Counted from the stretch's first letter, positions 48,236 to 58,053 are shown. The stretch: 64,000 nucleotides of DNA from JBBWZH01 sp035544115 (GCA_963714145.1 OY970235.1:1364001-1428000); one strand, 5' to 3'. Numbers and translations are program-made. Notes: generated by a model not told the origin, from the sequence alone.

Positions 48236-51200
48236 GTGCCGGCACCGGCCGAGGAGCGGGGGTCACACCGGAAACCGGCCAGCGGCCGGGCGCCCGAACC
48301 GGCCCAGCCGCGGGTCGAGCCGGCCACCGCCGAAGCCGAGTCGGCGTCCGTCGACCGCCCACCGGCGGCGGTCAGCACCCGGGTCGCGCAACGCCTGCAG
48401 GGCTCGGTCGGCAACCGCGCGGTCGCCGCCCTGCTCGCCCCCCGCGGCAGGGCCGCGGCCCGCCGGTCCGGCGATCGACCCGCCCGTCCGGCTACGTCCG
48501 CCCGTCCGGCCACGCCCGGTCGTCCGGCAGCCGGGCCGCCGGCGGTGCAGACCGCGAACCCCACCGCCGCGTCCGCCGCGCCCACCTCGGCGCCGCCGAC
48601 CGGGGGAACGACCCGGACCGGTCCGTCGGTGCAGCGGTTCGTTCCGGACAGCGCGGCGGCGGGCGCGGGCGATGGCCGGCGTCCCGGGCCGCACAGCGAT
48701 CCGAAATTCACCGCGCTGACCACGGACGTCCGGGCCAAGCAGCAGCAGCTGACCGCGCACCGTCCGGCGCAGGCCGAGGCGGCCGCGGCGGCCGGCGCCG
48801 CCGTCCCGCCCCAGGACAGCAAGGAGGCGTACGGCAAGGCGGCGAACGCGGACAAGATGAACGCCGCGAAGCCGGGGGAGTTCGACAAGGCGGCGTTCGT
48901 CCGGGCGGTGAACCAGGCGATCGCCGCTCAGGCGCCGAAGGACCTGGACGAGGCCGACAAGTTTGCCGAGTCGGGCAAGGCGGACGCGGTCAAGACCCAG
49001 GTCGCCGGGCAGGTCGGGGCCGGCCGGCAGCAGTCCGCGGCGGCGATCGAGTCGACCACGCAGGCGCCGCCGGACACCGCGGCGGTCCGCGAGAAGCCGG
49101 TCGACCCGCTGCGGCCGGACCAACCGCCGCCCACCCCGGGCCCGCCGGACCCGGCCAGGGCGGTGCCCGACCCGGCCCCGCCGGCCGCGACCGACCTCTC
49201 CGCCGGACCGCGCCAGGTCGACCAGCAGATGGCCGACGCCGAGGTCACCGAGCCGCAACTGGCGAACGCGAACGAGCCGGAGTTCGGCGCCGCGCTGACC
49301 GCGAAGAAGGACGGCGAGGCACACGCCGCGACCGCCCCCGGCCAGCTGCGGGCCGCCGAGGCGCAGACGCTGACCGCGGCGCGGGCCCAGGCCGGGCAGG
49401 TCGGCGCCGCCGCGATGGGCACGATGGCGACCGATCGCCGGCAGGCCGGCGCGGCTGTCGGCGCCGGCAAGACCGAGGCCAAGAGCTCCGACGAGGCCAA
49501 CCGGGCGAAGGTCACCGCGACCCTGCAGAAGGTCTTCGACGCCACCAAGAAGGACGTCGAGGACATCCTCACCGGCCTGGACCGCAAGGTCGGGGAGAAG
49601 TTCGACACCGAGGAGAAGGCCGCCCGGGACGCGTTCACCGCCGAGCACAAGCGCCGGATGGACGCGTACAAGGACGAGCGCTACTCCGGGCTGCTCGGCG
49701 CCGGCCGCTGGCTGCGGGACAAATTCGCCGGCCTGCCGGCGGAGGCCAACCAGATCTTCGTCACCGCCCGCGCCGGCTACGTGAGCCGGATGCAGCAGGT
49801 CATCTCCGGGGTGGCCGACCTGATCGGCACCGAGCTGGGCCGGGCCAAGCAGCGCATCGCGAAGGGCCGGGCCGACCTGCAGGCCGAGGTGGCGACGCTG
49901 CCCAAGGAGTTGCAGGCGCTGGGCAAGCAGGCGGCGGGCGAGTTCGCCGGCCGGTTCGACGAGCTGACCGAGGCGGTGACCAGCAAGGGCCAGGAGCTCG
50001 TGCAGACGCTGGCCACGAAGTACTCCGAGGCGCTCGGCAAGGTGGACGACGAGATCGCGGCCGAGAAGGAGAAGAACAAGGGCCTGGTCGACAAGGCCAT
50101 GGACGCGGTGGCCGGCGTCGTCCGCACCATCCTGGAACTGAAGAACCTGCTGCTCGGCGTGCTGGCGAAGGCCGCGTCCGCGGTGCTGGCGATCATCAAG
50201 GACCCGATCAGCTTCCTCGGCAAGCTGGTCTCCGCGGTCGGCGCCGGCCTGCACGCGTTCATCGCGAACATCGGCGCGCACCTGAAGAAGGGCCTGCTCG
50301 GCTGGCTGCTCGGTGCGATGTCCGGCGCCGGCCTGCAACTGCCGGCAAAGTTCGACCTGCGCGGCATCCTGGGCATGATCGGCTCGCTGCTCGGTCTGAC
50401 CTGGGGCGCGATCCGCGGCCGGATCGTCTCCCGCGGCGTCCCGGAGCAGGCGATGGGCGCGGTGGAGCAGTCCGTCCCGGTGGCCCAGAAGCTGCAGTCC
50501 GAGGGCGTCGCCGGCATCTGGACGGAGCTCTCGGCGAAGCTCGGCGACCTCAAGGCCAACCTGTTCGAGAAAATCACCAAATACCTCATCCCGACCGTGC
50601 TGATCGCCGGCATCACCTGGATCGTCTCGCTGCTGAACCCGGCCTCGGCGTTCATCAAGGCGTGCAAGATGATCGTCGACATCGTCACGTTCATCATCGA
50701 ACGCGGCGCCCAGATCGTCGCCTTCGTCAACGCCGTCCTGGACGCGGTCATCGCCATCGCCGGCGGCGGCGCCGGCGGCGTCCCGGCCCTCATCGAGAAC
50801 GCCCTCGCCCTCAGCATCCCCGTCCTGATCGGCGCGCTCGCCGCCATCCTCGGCATCAGCGGCATCGCCGAAAAGGTCAAGAAGATCTTCCAGTCCCTGG
50901 CCAAGCCGGTAATGAAAGCCGTCGACTGGGTAGTCGACAAACTAGTCAAGTTCGGCAAGAAAATCTGGTCCAAACTCAAGTCCAAATTCGCTAGGAAGCA
51001 AAAGGGACAGCCGGCCGGCCCAGTCGATCCGGCGAGGGAGCGGGCCGCGATCGCCGACGCGGAGCGGCTGCTGGCCGGCAACCCGACGCACGGCGCGGTG
51101 GCCGGGCAACTGCCCGCAATGTCCCGCCGACATGGCCTGCCGCTGCGCCTCGTCACGGAGTCCCGGGACCCGCAGCACGAGCGTGTGCACGTGCAGACGA

Positions 51201-52021
51201 TGTCCACCGAATCGCACGATCTGCCGCCGTCCCGCGATCCGGAGTTGCTGAAGCTGGACGCGCTGGTCGGCCAACCGCGCACCGACAGCCTCTGCACCCA
51301 GCTCGGCGAACCCGCGGTTATCGCACTGATTGGCCAGATCAGCCAGTACGGTGTGCAGAAGCTGATCACCGGGATATCGGACGGGGACGTCAAGACCCTG
51401 CTCGGGCAGCTCGACCCGGCACTGGTGACTAGCGTGTTCAAGGGCAGGCAGCCGGCCACCGGGCCCGAGTTCAAGCGCCTGTTCGACCAGTTCGGCACCG
51501 CCGACGTCAACCTGCTGGCGACCGCACTGGGCGGCAAGCTCGCCCAGATCCTGCGATGGGACATGTTCCATCTCGACTCGGCTCAGCAGGCCGCGATCGG
51601 TTCCGGGCACGGCGCGACCGCCCGCAGCCTGCCGCCGCTGGAGGGCATGACGGTGGCGCACGCGCAGGCGGCGCTCACCGCCGCCGGCATGACGCTGAGC
51701 GCGAGCAAGCCTGACCAGGAACTGTGGGTTCATACCGACCATTCCGTCGTGCGGCTGAAGACCGGCCCGGCCGCGCACGGCATTCACACGCCTTTCAACC
51801 ACGCCGTTCTGGAGGTGACCAAGACCGCCGGGTCGGCCGGTATCAATGACGTCTATGCCAAGTTCGAGCAGGGCGGTCAGCCGATCCCGCAGGGTACCAA
51901 GCAGGCCCAGGACCAGCTCGCCGCCTGGTTCAAGAAGAAGGCCGGGCGGGCGCCCGATCCCGGGGAGACAGCGGCGATGATGAACATGTGGGGTAAGGTT
52001 GGACACATCCGGCTGGTCTGA
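48236..52021 (+). CDS. eCIS-associated polymorphic toxin-like protein, 1261 residues
   Basis: Start GTG 48236 has GGAGG at 48226-48230 (GTG 48230 overlaps that site). N-terminus: TRVAQRLQGSVGNRAVAALL and the VQTANP/VQRFVPD motifs (VQRF at 132), which recur at the head of giant proteins encoded with extracellular contractile injection systems. A long conserved helical middle (about 160-630) leads to hydrophobic, pore-like segments (about 637-700 and 782-915, e.g. PTVLIAGITWIVSLLNPASA) and a Lys-rich helix. The C-terminus (about 930-1261) is distinct in composition and probably the variable effector; it ends MMNMWGKVGHIRLV. A small gene follows 24 bases later. The metallopeptidase-like DUF4157 core common in relatives is not visible. 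Confidence 0.75.
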   Translation: MPAPAEERGSHRKPASGRAPEPAQPRVEPATAEAESASVDRPPAAVSTRVAQRLQGSVGNRAVAALLAPRGRAAARRSGDRPARPATSARPATPGRPAAGPPAVQTANPTAASAAPTSAPPTGGTTRTGPSVQRFVPDSAAAGAGDGRRPGPHSDPKFTALTTDVRAKQQQLTAHRPAQAEAAAAAGAAVPPQDSKEAYGKAANADKMNAAKPGEFDKAAFVRAVNQAIAAQAPKDLDEADKFAESGKADAVKTQVAGQVGAGRQQSAAAIESTTQAPPDTAAVREKPVDPLRPDQPPPTPGPPDPARAVPDPAPPAATDLSAGPRQVDQQMADAEVTEPQLANANEPEFGAALTAKKDGEAHAATAPGQLRAAEAQTLTAARAQAGQVGAAAMGTMATDRRQAGAAVGAGKTEAKSSDEANRAKVTATLQKVFDATKKDVEDILTGLDRKVGEKFDTEEKAARDAFTAEHKRRMDAYKDERYSGLLGAGRWLRDKFAGLPAEANQIFVTARAGYVSRMQQVISGVADLIGTELGRAKQRIAKGRADLQAEVATLPKELQALGKQAAGEFAGRFDELTEAVTSKGQELVQTLATKYSEALGKVDDEIAAEKEKNKGLVDKAMDAVAGVVRTILELKNLLLGVLAKAASAVLAIIKDPISFLGKLVSAVGAGLHAFIANIGAHLKKGLLGWLLGAMSGAGLQLPAKFDLRGILGMIGSLLGLTWGAIRGRIVSRGVPEQAMGAVEQSVPVAQKLQSEGVAGIWTELSAKLGDLKANLFEKITKYLIPTVLIAGITWIVSLLNPASAFIKACKMIVDIVTFIIERGAQIVAFVNAVLDAVIAIAGGGAGGVPALIENALALSIPVLIGALAAILGISGIAEKVKKIFQSLAKPVMKAVDWVVDKLVKFGKKIWSKLKSKFARKQKGQPAGPVDPARERAAIADAERLLAGNPTHGAVAGQLPAMSRRHGLPLRLVTESRDPQHERVHVQTMSTESHDLPPSRDPELLKLDALVGQPRTDSLCTQLGEPAVIALIGQISQYGVQKLITGISDGDVKTLLGQLDPALVTSVFKGRQPATGPEFKRLFDQFGTADVNLLATALGGKLAQILRWDMFHLDSAQQAAIGSGHGATARSLPPLEGMTVAHAQAALTAAGMTLSASKPDQELWVHTDHSVVRLKTGPAAHGIHTPFNHAVLEVTKTAGSAGINDVYAKFEQGGQPIPQGTKQAQDQLAAWFKKKAGRAPDPGETAAMMNMWGKVGHIRLV

Positions 52022-52044
52022 GCTGACGAAGCGAGGGTGGGCGC

Positions 52045-52401
52045 GTGCAGTTCGACTACGACCTTGTTCCGGAGACCGGAGAGTATCCGACGGAAGCGCT
52101 CGCCGAAATGGCAACCTACCTTTCCGGTCAGGCCACGCACCGGCTGTCCGACGGCACGTTCATCGTCTTTCCCGATGCGGACGCGCGGGCGGCGCGAATG
52201 CCGGCACTACTGCGCCAGGAGCCTGACTGGCTCGATGGCTACGTGAAGCTCGCGGCTGACCGGGTAACTCTCGGCCTCGTCTCGGACGACGCGGTCCGGC
52301 GCCAACTCCACGAGTTCGCCACCTGGTCGGCGGCGAGATGGCCCGCGCACCTGGACTACTTCGGCTCGGCTGTCCCGTTCGACGAACTGCTCCCCGCCTA
52401 G
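52045..52401 (+). CDS. Small acidic protein, candidate immunity protein
   Basis: A 118-residue acidic protein from GTG 52045, 24 bases after the toxin-like gene with GAGGG upstream. It starts QFDYDLVPETGEYPTEALAE and includes WLDGYVKLAADRVTLGLVSD; no known domain recognised. Size, charge, position and slightly lower GC than its neighbours fit immunity proteins of polymorphic toxin systems, which bind and inhibit the C-terminal toxin encoded directly upstream. The next gene is on the opposite strand. Confidence 0.6.
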   Translation: MQFDYDLVPETGEYPTEALAEMATYLSGQATHRLSDGTFIVFPDADARAARMPALLRQEPDWLDGYVKLAADRVTLGLVSDDAVRRQLHEFATWSAARWPAHLDYFGSAVPFDELLPA

Positions 52402-52497
52402 ACCTCCGACTCCGGCCGGCGGAACGCGCTCAGTCGTCCAGCATCAGCTGGATGAAGCGGCGGACCTCGGCCAGGTCGCCGTCAGCGAGGGGGATAC

Positions 52498-54627
52498 CTA
52501 CCGCACCGGTGCGGTGGACCGGGCCGGTGTGGGCGCTTCGCGCAGGCCGATGCGGGCGTGCAGGCGGCGCAGCGGCGCCGGCGCCCACCAGTTGGCGTCG
52601 CCGAGCAGGGTCATCGTGGCCGGCACGAGCAGGCAGCGGACCAGGGTGGCGTCCACGATGATCGCGACCGTCAGGGCGAAGCCCATCTCCTTGATGCCGA
52701 CCATCCGGCCGGCGGCGAAGCCGGCGAAGACGATCACCAGCAGCAGCGCGGCGGAGGTGATGATCCGGCCGCTGCGCTGCAGGCCGAGCCGGACCGCCTC
52801 GTCGTTGCCGATGCCGGTGTCGTACAGCTCCTTGATCCGGGAGATCAGGAAGACCTCGTAGTCCATCGACAGCCCGAACGCGAAGGCGAAGACCAGCACC
52901 GGCACCCACGTCTCCACCGCGTCGGGAGAGGTGAAACCGAGCGGCCCGGCGAGGTGGCCGTCCTGGAAGACCCAGACCAGCGCGCCGAACGTGGCGCCGA
53001 GCGAGACCGTGTTCATCACCAGCGCCTTGATCGGCACCAGCAGCGAGCCGGTCATCAGGAACAGCAGCACCAGCGAGGCCAGCGCGATCAGCCCGAACGC
53101 GTACGGCAGCTTGCGCACCACGTCGGCCTTGAAGTCGACCAGCACCGCGGCGCCGCCGGTGACCCAGATCCGGAACGCCGGCCGGTGTGCGCGCAGCGTG
53201 CGGACCACCTGCTGCGCGGTGTCGCCCTGGGTGGTGCCGGCCGGGGTGATGTCGATCCGGCTGCGCTGGCCGGCGACCGGCGTGGCCCGGCCGAGCTGGA
53301 CCACCGAACCCGGTGGCACCAGCGTGCTCAGGCTGGCGACGTAGGCGACGAGCTGGGCCGGCGGGGCGTCGGCGAGGACGGTGATCGGATCGGTGCCGGC
53401 GCCGGGGAACCGGTCGGTGATCACCCGCTCCACCTGGGCGGTCTCCAGCGACTGCGGCAGCACGTTCGCCTGGCCGTTCTGCAGCCGGATCGACAGCAGC
53501 GGCGTGCCGGCGGCCAGCAGCAGGAGCACCAGCCCGATCGCCACCGGCCACGGCCGGCGCTGCACCCAAGCGGCCAGCCGGGAGAAGAAGCCGTGTTCCG
53601 GGGCGAGCGCGCGGCGCACCGGGATGCGCCGGCCGAACGCCGCCAGCAGGGCCGGGGTGAGTGTCAGGCCGGCCAGCCAGGCGACGACCACGACCGCCGA
53701 GCCGGCCGCGCCGATCGCCCGGAACGTCGGGTCGTCGAACAGGAACAGCCCGCTCAGGCAGACCGCGACGGTCAGCGCCGAGAACGTCACGGTCCGGCCG
53801 GCGGTGGCGGACGCGGCCTCGATCGCGGCCGGCACGTCCCGGCCGCCGGCCCGTTCCTCGCGGAACCGGCTGACGATCAGCAGCGCGTAGTCGATCGAGA
53901 TGCCCAGGCCGAGCAGGGTGACCACGGGCACCGTGTTCGGGTCGAGGGTGAGGAACGTGCCGAACCCGAGCAGGCAGACCATCGCGCCGGCCACCGCCGC
54001 CAGCGCGCCGAGCAGCGGCAGCGCCGCGGCCAGGAACCCACCGAAGATCAGCACCAGCACCAGCAGCGTGATCGGCAGCGAGATCAGCTCGGCGTGCTCG
54101 GTGTCCTTCTGTACCTGGGCGTTGATCTGCCGGCTCACCTGCGCCGCGTCGCTGACCCGGACCGTCCCGCCGGGCGGCAGTTCGACCGCGTGCAGCCGGG
54201 CCGTGGTGGCGGCCACCGCCGCGTCCCGCTCCGGCCTGGCCAGCCGCGGCGTCAGGTCGACCACCAGCAGCCCGGCGCGCCCGTCGGTGGCCAGCAGGCC
54301 GGCCCCGGCACCGGTGTACGGATCGACCACCCGGCCCACGTCGGGTATCTCGCGCAGGTCGGCCGCGGCGGACAGCACCGCCGCCCGGACCGCCGGGTCG
54401 GCCATCGGCGCCGCGTCCAGCAGGCCGACCACCCGCAGGCCGTAGCGGGCCTGCTCGGCCAGCAGGTTGGAGCCCTGGGTGGACTCGAAGTGCCGGCTCA
54501 GCCGGCCATTCTGCAGGTTGCCGAAGACCGGGCCGCTGGCCAGCACGCCGGCCACCCCGAGCAGAAGCCAGCCGGTCAGCACCGCCCACCGGCGGCGGTG
54601 GCAGAACCTGCCGATCCGTTCGAACAT
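52498..54627 (-). CDS. MMPL/RND-family exporter
   Basis: A 709-residue protein from ATG 54627. Two MMPL modules, each with a large exported loop followed by a helix cluster: first helix WAVLTGWLLLGVAGVLASGP, conserved LGLGISIDYALLIVSRFREE and SALTVAVCLSGLFLF, second module SLGATFGALVWVFQDGHLAG and VFAFAFGLSMDYEVFLISRI. About 12 membrane helices in all. Relatives move lipids, siderophores or hydrophobic antibiotics out. The gene is divergent from rarA with a 62-base gap. Substrate unknown. Confidence 0.9.
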   Translation of the reverse strand: MFERIGRFCHRRRWAVLTGWLLLGVAGVLASGPVFGNLQNGRLSRHFESTQGSNLLAEQARYGLRVVGLLDAAPMADPAVRAAVLSAAADLREIPDVGRVVDPYTGAGAGLLATDGRAGLLVVDLTPRLARPERDAAVAATTARLHAVELPPGGTVRVSDAAQVSRQINAQVQKDTEHAELISLPITLLVLVLIFGGFLAAALPLLGALAAVAGAMVCLLGFGTFLTLDPNTVPVVTLLGLGISIDYALLIVSRFREERAGGRDVPAAIEAASATAGRTVTFSALTVAVCLSGLFLFDDPTFRAIGAAGSAVVVVAWLAGLTLTPALLAAFGRRIPVRRALAPEHGFFSRLAAWVQRRPWPVAIGLVLLLLAAGTPLLSIRLQNGQANVLPQSLETAQVERVITDRFPGAGTDPITVLADAPPAQLVAYVASLSTLVPPGSVVQLGRATPVAGQRSRIDITPAGTTQGDTAQQVVRTLRAHRPAFRIWVTGGAAVLVDFKADVVRKLPYAFGLIALASLVLLFLMTGSLLVPIKALVMNTVSLGATFGALVWVFQDGHLAGPLGFTSPDAVETWVPVLVFAFAFGLSMDYEVFLISRIKELYDTGIGNDEAVRLGLQRSGRIITSAALLLVIVFAGFAAGRMVGIKEMGFALTVAIIVDATLVRCLLVPATMTLLGDANWWAPAPLRRLHARIGLREAPTPARSTAPVR

Positions 54628-54689
54628 GGCAGCAGTGTCTCCCCCCGGGCGGCACCTCCGGTCGCGGCCGGGCCGGCTAGGGTCGTCGT

Positions 54690-56060
54690 GTGGCCGGCGA
54701 CACGCTGTTCGACGCGGCGGCGGATGATGCCGCCGCCGCCTCGGCACCGCTCGCCGTCCGGATGCGGCCGCGCACCCTGGACGAGATCGTCGGGCAGCGG
54801 CACCTGCTCGGCCCGGGCACCCCGCTGCGCCGGCTGGTCGAGGGCGACCAGCCGATGTCGCTGATTCTCTGGGGCCCACCGGGCACTGGCAAGACCACGA
54901 TCGCGCATGTCGTCTCGCACGCCACCCGGCGCCGGTTCGTGCAGCTCTCGGCGCTCACCGCGGGGGTCAAGGACGTTCGCGCGGTGATCGCAGAGGCCCG
55001 TGACGCGCTCGGCTTCAACGGCCGGCAGACGGTGCTGTTCATCGACGAGGTGCACCGGTTCTCCAAGACCCAGCAGGATTCGCTGCTCGGCGCGGTGGAG
55101 GACCGGATCGTCACGCTGGTCGCGGCTACCACCGAGAACCCGTTCTTCTCGGTCGTCGCGCCGCTGCTGTCCCGTTCGCTGCTGATCACCCTGGAGCCGC
55201 TGTCCGAAGAGGACATCCGGATCGTGGTGCGCCGCGCGCTGGCCGACCCGCGGGGCCTCGGCGGCACGCTGACGCTGGCCGACGGCGCGTTCGAACACCT
55301 GCTCCGGATCGCCGGCGGGGACGCCCGGCGGGCGCTGACCGCACTGGAGGCCGGCGCGGGCGCGGCGTCCGGGCAGGGCGCGACGGTGATCGACCTGCCC
55401 ACCCTGGAGGCCGCCGTCGACCGGGCCGCCGTCCGCTACGACCGGGACGGTGACCAGCACTACGACGTGGCGTCGGCGTTCATCAAGTCGCTGCGCGGCT
55501 CGGACGTGGACGCCGCCCTGCACTACCTGACCCGGATGGTCGAGGCCGGCGAGGACCCGCGCTTCATCGCCCGCCGGCTGATCATCCTGGCGTCGGAGGA
55601 CATCGGCATGGCCGACCCGGCCGCGCTGCCGCTGGCCGTCGCCGCCGCCCAGGCGGTGCAGATGATCGGCCTGCCGGAGGCCGCGATCAACCTCAGCCAC
55701 GCGGTGATCTATCTGGCGCTGGCGCCGAAGTCGAACTCGGTGATCACCGCGATGGGCGCGGCCGCCGCCGACATCCGCGCCGGCCTGGCCGGCCCCGTCC
55801 CGCCGCACCTGCGCGACGCCCACTACAAGGGCGCCGGCCGCATCGGCCACGGCGCCAACTACCAGTACGCGCACGACACCCCCACCGGCGTCGCCACCCA
55901 GCAGTACGCCCCGGACACCATCGCCGGCCGCGACTACTTCACCCCCACCACCCACGGCGCCGAACGCGACCTGGGCCCCCGCCTCACCCGCCTCCGCGCC
56001 CTCCTCCGCGGCACGAACACCACGCCCGCGGACCCGGCCGAGCAGCCCGCCGAGCCGTGA
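54690..56060 (+). CDS. rarA: Replication-associated recombination protein A
   Basis: A 456-residue AAA+ ATPase of the RarA/Mgs1/WRNIP1 family. MRPRTLDEIVGQRHLLGPGT near residue 25, Walker A GPPGTGKTT (K68), Walker B FIDEVHRF (about 118-125), sensor 1 ATTENPFF, and the C-terminal family block EDIGMADP plus YKGAGRIGHGANYQYAHD. The protein loads at stalled forks and remodels SSB-DNA ends. GTG 54690. In actinomycetes rarA normally lies near DUF948, DUF6167 and alaS; here a four-gene insert separates them. Confidence 0.95.
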   Translation: MAGDTLFDAAADDAAAASAPLAVRMRPRTLDEIVGQRHLLGPGTPLRRLVEGDQPMSLILWGPPGTGKTTIAHVVSHATRRRFVQLSALTAGVKDVRAVIAEARDALGFNGRQTVLFIDEVHRFSKTQQDSLLGAVEDRIVTLVAATTENPFFSVVAPLLSRSLLITLEPLSEEDIRIVVRRALADPRGLGGTLTLADGAFEHLLRIAGGDARRALTALEAGAGAASGQGATVIDLPTLEAAVDRAAVRYDRDGDQHYDVASAFIKSLRGSDVDAALHYLTRMVEAGEDPRFIARRLIILASEDIGMADPAALPLAVAAAQAVQMIGLPEAAINLSHAVIYLALAPKSNSVITAMGAAAADIRAGLAGPVPPHLRDAHYKGAGRIGHGANYQYAHDTPTGVATQQYAPDTIAGRDYFTPTTHGAERDLGPRLTRLRALLRGTNTTPADPAEQPAEP

Positions 56061-56093
56061 TCACCGGCGCCCCGGCGGGCGTACGCTGACCGG

Positions 56094-57467
56094 GTGCCGC
56101 CCCACCACCCACTGCGTCCGTCCTACCTGGAAGAACTCCGGTTGACGGCGTTCAAGAGCTTCTGGGAGGCGACGCTCCCGCTTTCTGAATTCACCCTGCT
56201 CGTCGGTCGAAACGGGAGCGGAAAATCCAACGCCCTCGACGCCCTGGTTGTCCTGTCCAGACTCGTCGGCGGTGGCGACATCCGGGACGCGTTGAACGGC
56301 GGCCAGGGCGATCGGGAACCCATCCGGGGCGGAGCCGAGGGTTGCGCACCCTGGGACCAGGACTCGTTCGCATTGGGCTGCCGGATCCGAACCGGTGACG
56401 AGGCGGTCGACTATGACGTCGTGGTCGACGTGCGGCCGGACGTCCGGATCAACTCGGAGCGGCTGGTCGCGTACGAGGGCGTGCGGCTGGGCAACGCCAG
56501 GTTGGACGGCAAGGAGCTGCTGGCCAGCGTTGATCCCGAGGAGGGCAGTGCCGACCTGTGGGCCCGCTACTACAACGGGAAGCGCGGCAGCAATCCGTCC
56601 GTCGCGTTCAACGCCAACCGGCTCCTGATCAGTCAGGTCGCGTCCCGGGTGCCGCTGCAGGGCGAGGCGGCCGGACTGGTGCACCGGGCTGCGGCGCAGG
56701 TGATCGCGGCGCTGCGGCAGGTTTTCGTGCTGGATCCGGTGCCGGCCATGATGCGGCAGTACGTCAACGAACGGGACAACGACCTCCGCCGGGACGGCAG
56801 CAATCTGAGCGCCGTCGTCGCCCGTCTCCGGCGGGAGGATCCGGCCGCGCTCGCCGAGCTGCTGGATCTGGTCAGGCAGCTCTCCGAGCAGCCGATCCGC
56901 AAGATTGACACTTCCCGGACCGATCTCGGGGATGTGCTGCTCGTCCTGCACGAGCGGCATCCGGACGACCACCGGGCGCTGGCGAAGATCCCGGCCAGAC
57001 TGATGAGCGACGGCACCCTGCGCCTTCTCGCGATCGGCACGGCGGTGCTCTCGGCGCCGCGTCTGGACACGTCCGATCCGCCCGCCACCGATCCGGACAC
57101 CGCCCGCGGCCAGCGGACTCTGGTGGTTGAGGAGATCGAGAGCGGGCTGTATCCGAGCCAGGCGGCAACGGTGCTCGACCTGGTGAAGAACGAGACCGGC
57201 GCTCGGCAGGTGCGGGCGCTGGCTACGACGCACAGCCCGGCGATCCTGAACGCCCTGGACGGAGCGGATCACGAGTCGGTGGTTGTCTGCGACCGCGACG
57301 ACGCCGGCTGCAGTCGGCTGACCCGCCTGATCGACCTGCCCGGCTACCCCACGCTGATGGCGGCTGATCCGCTCGGCTCGGCGGTCGCACGGGGGCTGCT
57401 GGCGGCCGCGGTCAACCCGCCGGAACGCTCTCAGGAGGACTTCGACAGGCTGATCGGGGCACTCTGA
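56094..57467 (+). CDS. OLD-like/AAA_21 ATPase, putative defence component
   Basis: A 457-residue ATP-binding protein. ELRLTAFKSFWEATLPLSEF and Walker A VGRNGSGKSN (G38-S45, K44) are as in RecF/SMC-like AAA_15/AAA_21 ATPases; LSDGTLRL-like MSDGTLRLLAIGTAVL is the ABC signature; EEIESGLYPSQA (about 345-356) the Walker B with D-loop; TTHSPAILNAL the H-loop. No TOPRIM nuclease domain is fused, unlike OLD. GTG 56094 begins 33 bases after rarA. The last codons meet the PIN gene directly (stop 57465-57467, start 57468), so a two-protein complex is likely. Confidence 0.85.
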   Translation: MPPHHPLRPSYLEELRLTAFKSFWEATLPLSEFTLLVGRNGSGKSNALDALVVLSRLVGGGDIRDALNGGQGDREPIRGGAEGCAPWDQDSFALGCRIRTGDEAVDYDVVVDVRPDVRINSERLVAYEGVRLGNARLDGKELLASVDPEEGSADLWARYYNGKRGSNPSVAFNANRLLISQVASRVPLQGEAAGLVHRAAAQVIAALRQVFVLDPVPAMMRQYVNERDNDLRRDGSNLSAVVARLRREDPAALAELLDLVRQLSEQPIRKIDTSRTDLGDVLLVLHERHPDDHRALAKIPARLMSDGTLRLLAIGTAVLSAPRLDTSDPPATDPDTARGQRTLVVEEIESGLYPSQAATVLDLVKNETGARQVRALATTHSPAILNALDGADHESVVVCDRDDAGCSRLTRLIDLPGYPTLMAADPLGSAVARGLLAAAVNPPERSQEDFDRLIGAL

Positions 57468-57944
57468 GTGCGTCGTGCTGAGCTTGTGGACACCTCCATC
57501 CTCGTCGAGATTCTCAACGTCCCCGGCCGCAACGCCAACCGCGAGGTCGTGCTCGAACAACTGCGCGCGCGACGTGCCGACCGGTCGGTCACCCTGCTCC
57601 TGCCGACCGCGACCGTGATCGAAACTGGCAATCACATCCATCAGGTGGCTGACGGGCACGCTCGTCGGCGGTGTGCCGGCGGCTTCGCCGAACTGCTCGC
57701 CCAGACGGTGGCCGGTCGGGCGCCCTGGGAGCTGCTGAACGCGAAGTGGGACGGCCCATTGCTGGAGGCGATCCGAGGCGGAGCCGGCACCGGGATGGAT
57801 CTGGTCGATCACGCCGCGAAGCGGTGCCTGTCGTGCGCTGATCTCAGTGTTGTCGCGGAGCGGGACGTTTACCGGAGCCGGCTGTCAAGCAGCATCGAGG
57901 TCGTCATCTGGACCATGGACGAAGCGCTACGAGCTTGGTCGTGA
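57468..57944 (+). CDS. PIN-domain ribonuclease-like protein paired with the ATPase
   Basis: A 158-residue protein. LVDTSILVEILNVPGRN opens a PIN fold with D8; TATVIETGNHI gives E52; CADLSVVAE gives D125; VVIWTMDEAL gives D152. These four acidic positions match the metal-binding set of PIN nucleases. It starts with GTG immediately after the ATPase stop. PIN toxins usually pair with small antitoxins; here the partner is a large OLD-like ATPase, so the arrangement fits an abortive-infection module better than VapBC. Confidence 0.8.
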   Translation: MRRAELVDTSILVEILNVPGRNANREVVLEQLRARRADRSVTLLLPTATVIETGNHIHQVADGHARRRCAGGFAELLAQTVAGRAPWELLNAKWDGPLLEAIRGGAGTGMDLVDHAAKRCLSCADLSVVAERDVYRSRLSSSIEVVIWTMDEALRAWS

Positions 57945-58053
57945 TCGCCCAGCGGCCATCGGCGGGCACCCAGGGAGACGGGTAGCCGGCGTGGCCGCCG
58001 GGCGGGGGCGATCAGCGCGACTACGCTCGACCCCGGCATTGACGGGAGGAGAC

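Noticed and set aside
48263..50338. Minus-strand open frame of 691 codons opposite the toxin-like gene.
   Set aside because: Low-complexity Leu/Arg/Gly composition and no ribosome site; the plus strand has a coherent, recognisable protein.
52430..52497. A 22-codon tail on the minus strand (ending GDLAEVRRFIQLMLDD) just after the MMPL stop that looks protein-like.
   Set aside because: It has no start or ribosome site of its own and would need a frameshift at the MMPL end; too short to call.
57468..57944. VapC toxin of a VapBC pair.
   Set aside because: The upstream partner is a 457-residue ATPase joined without a gap, not a small AbrB/RHH antitoxin.
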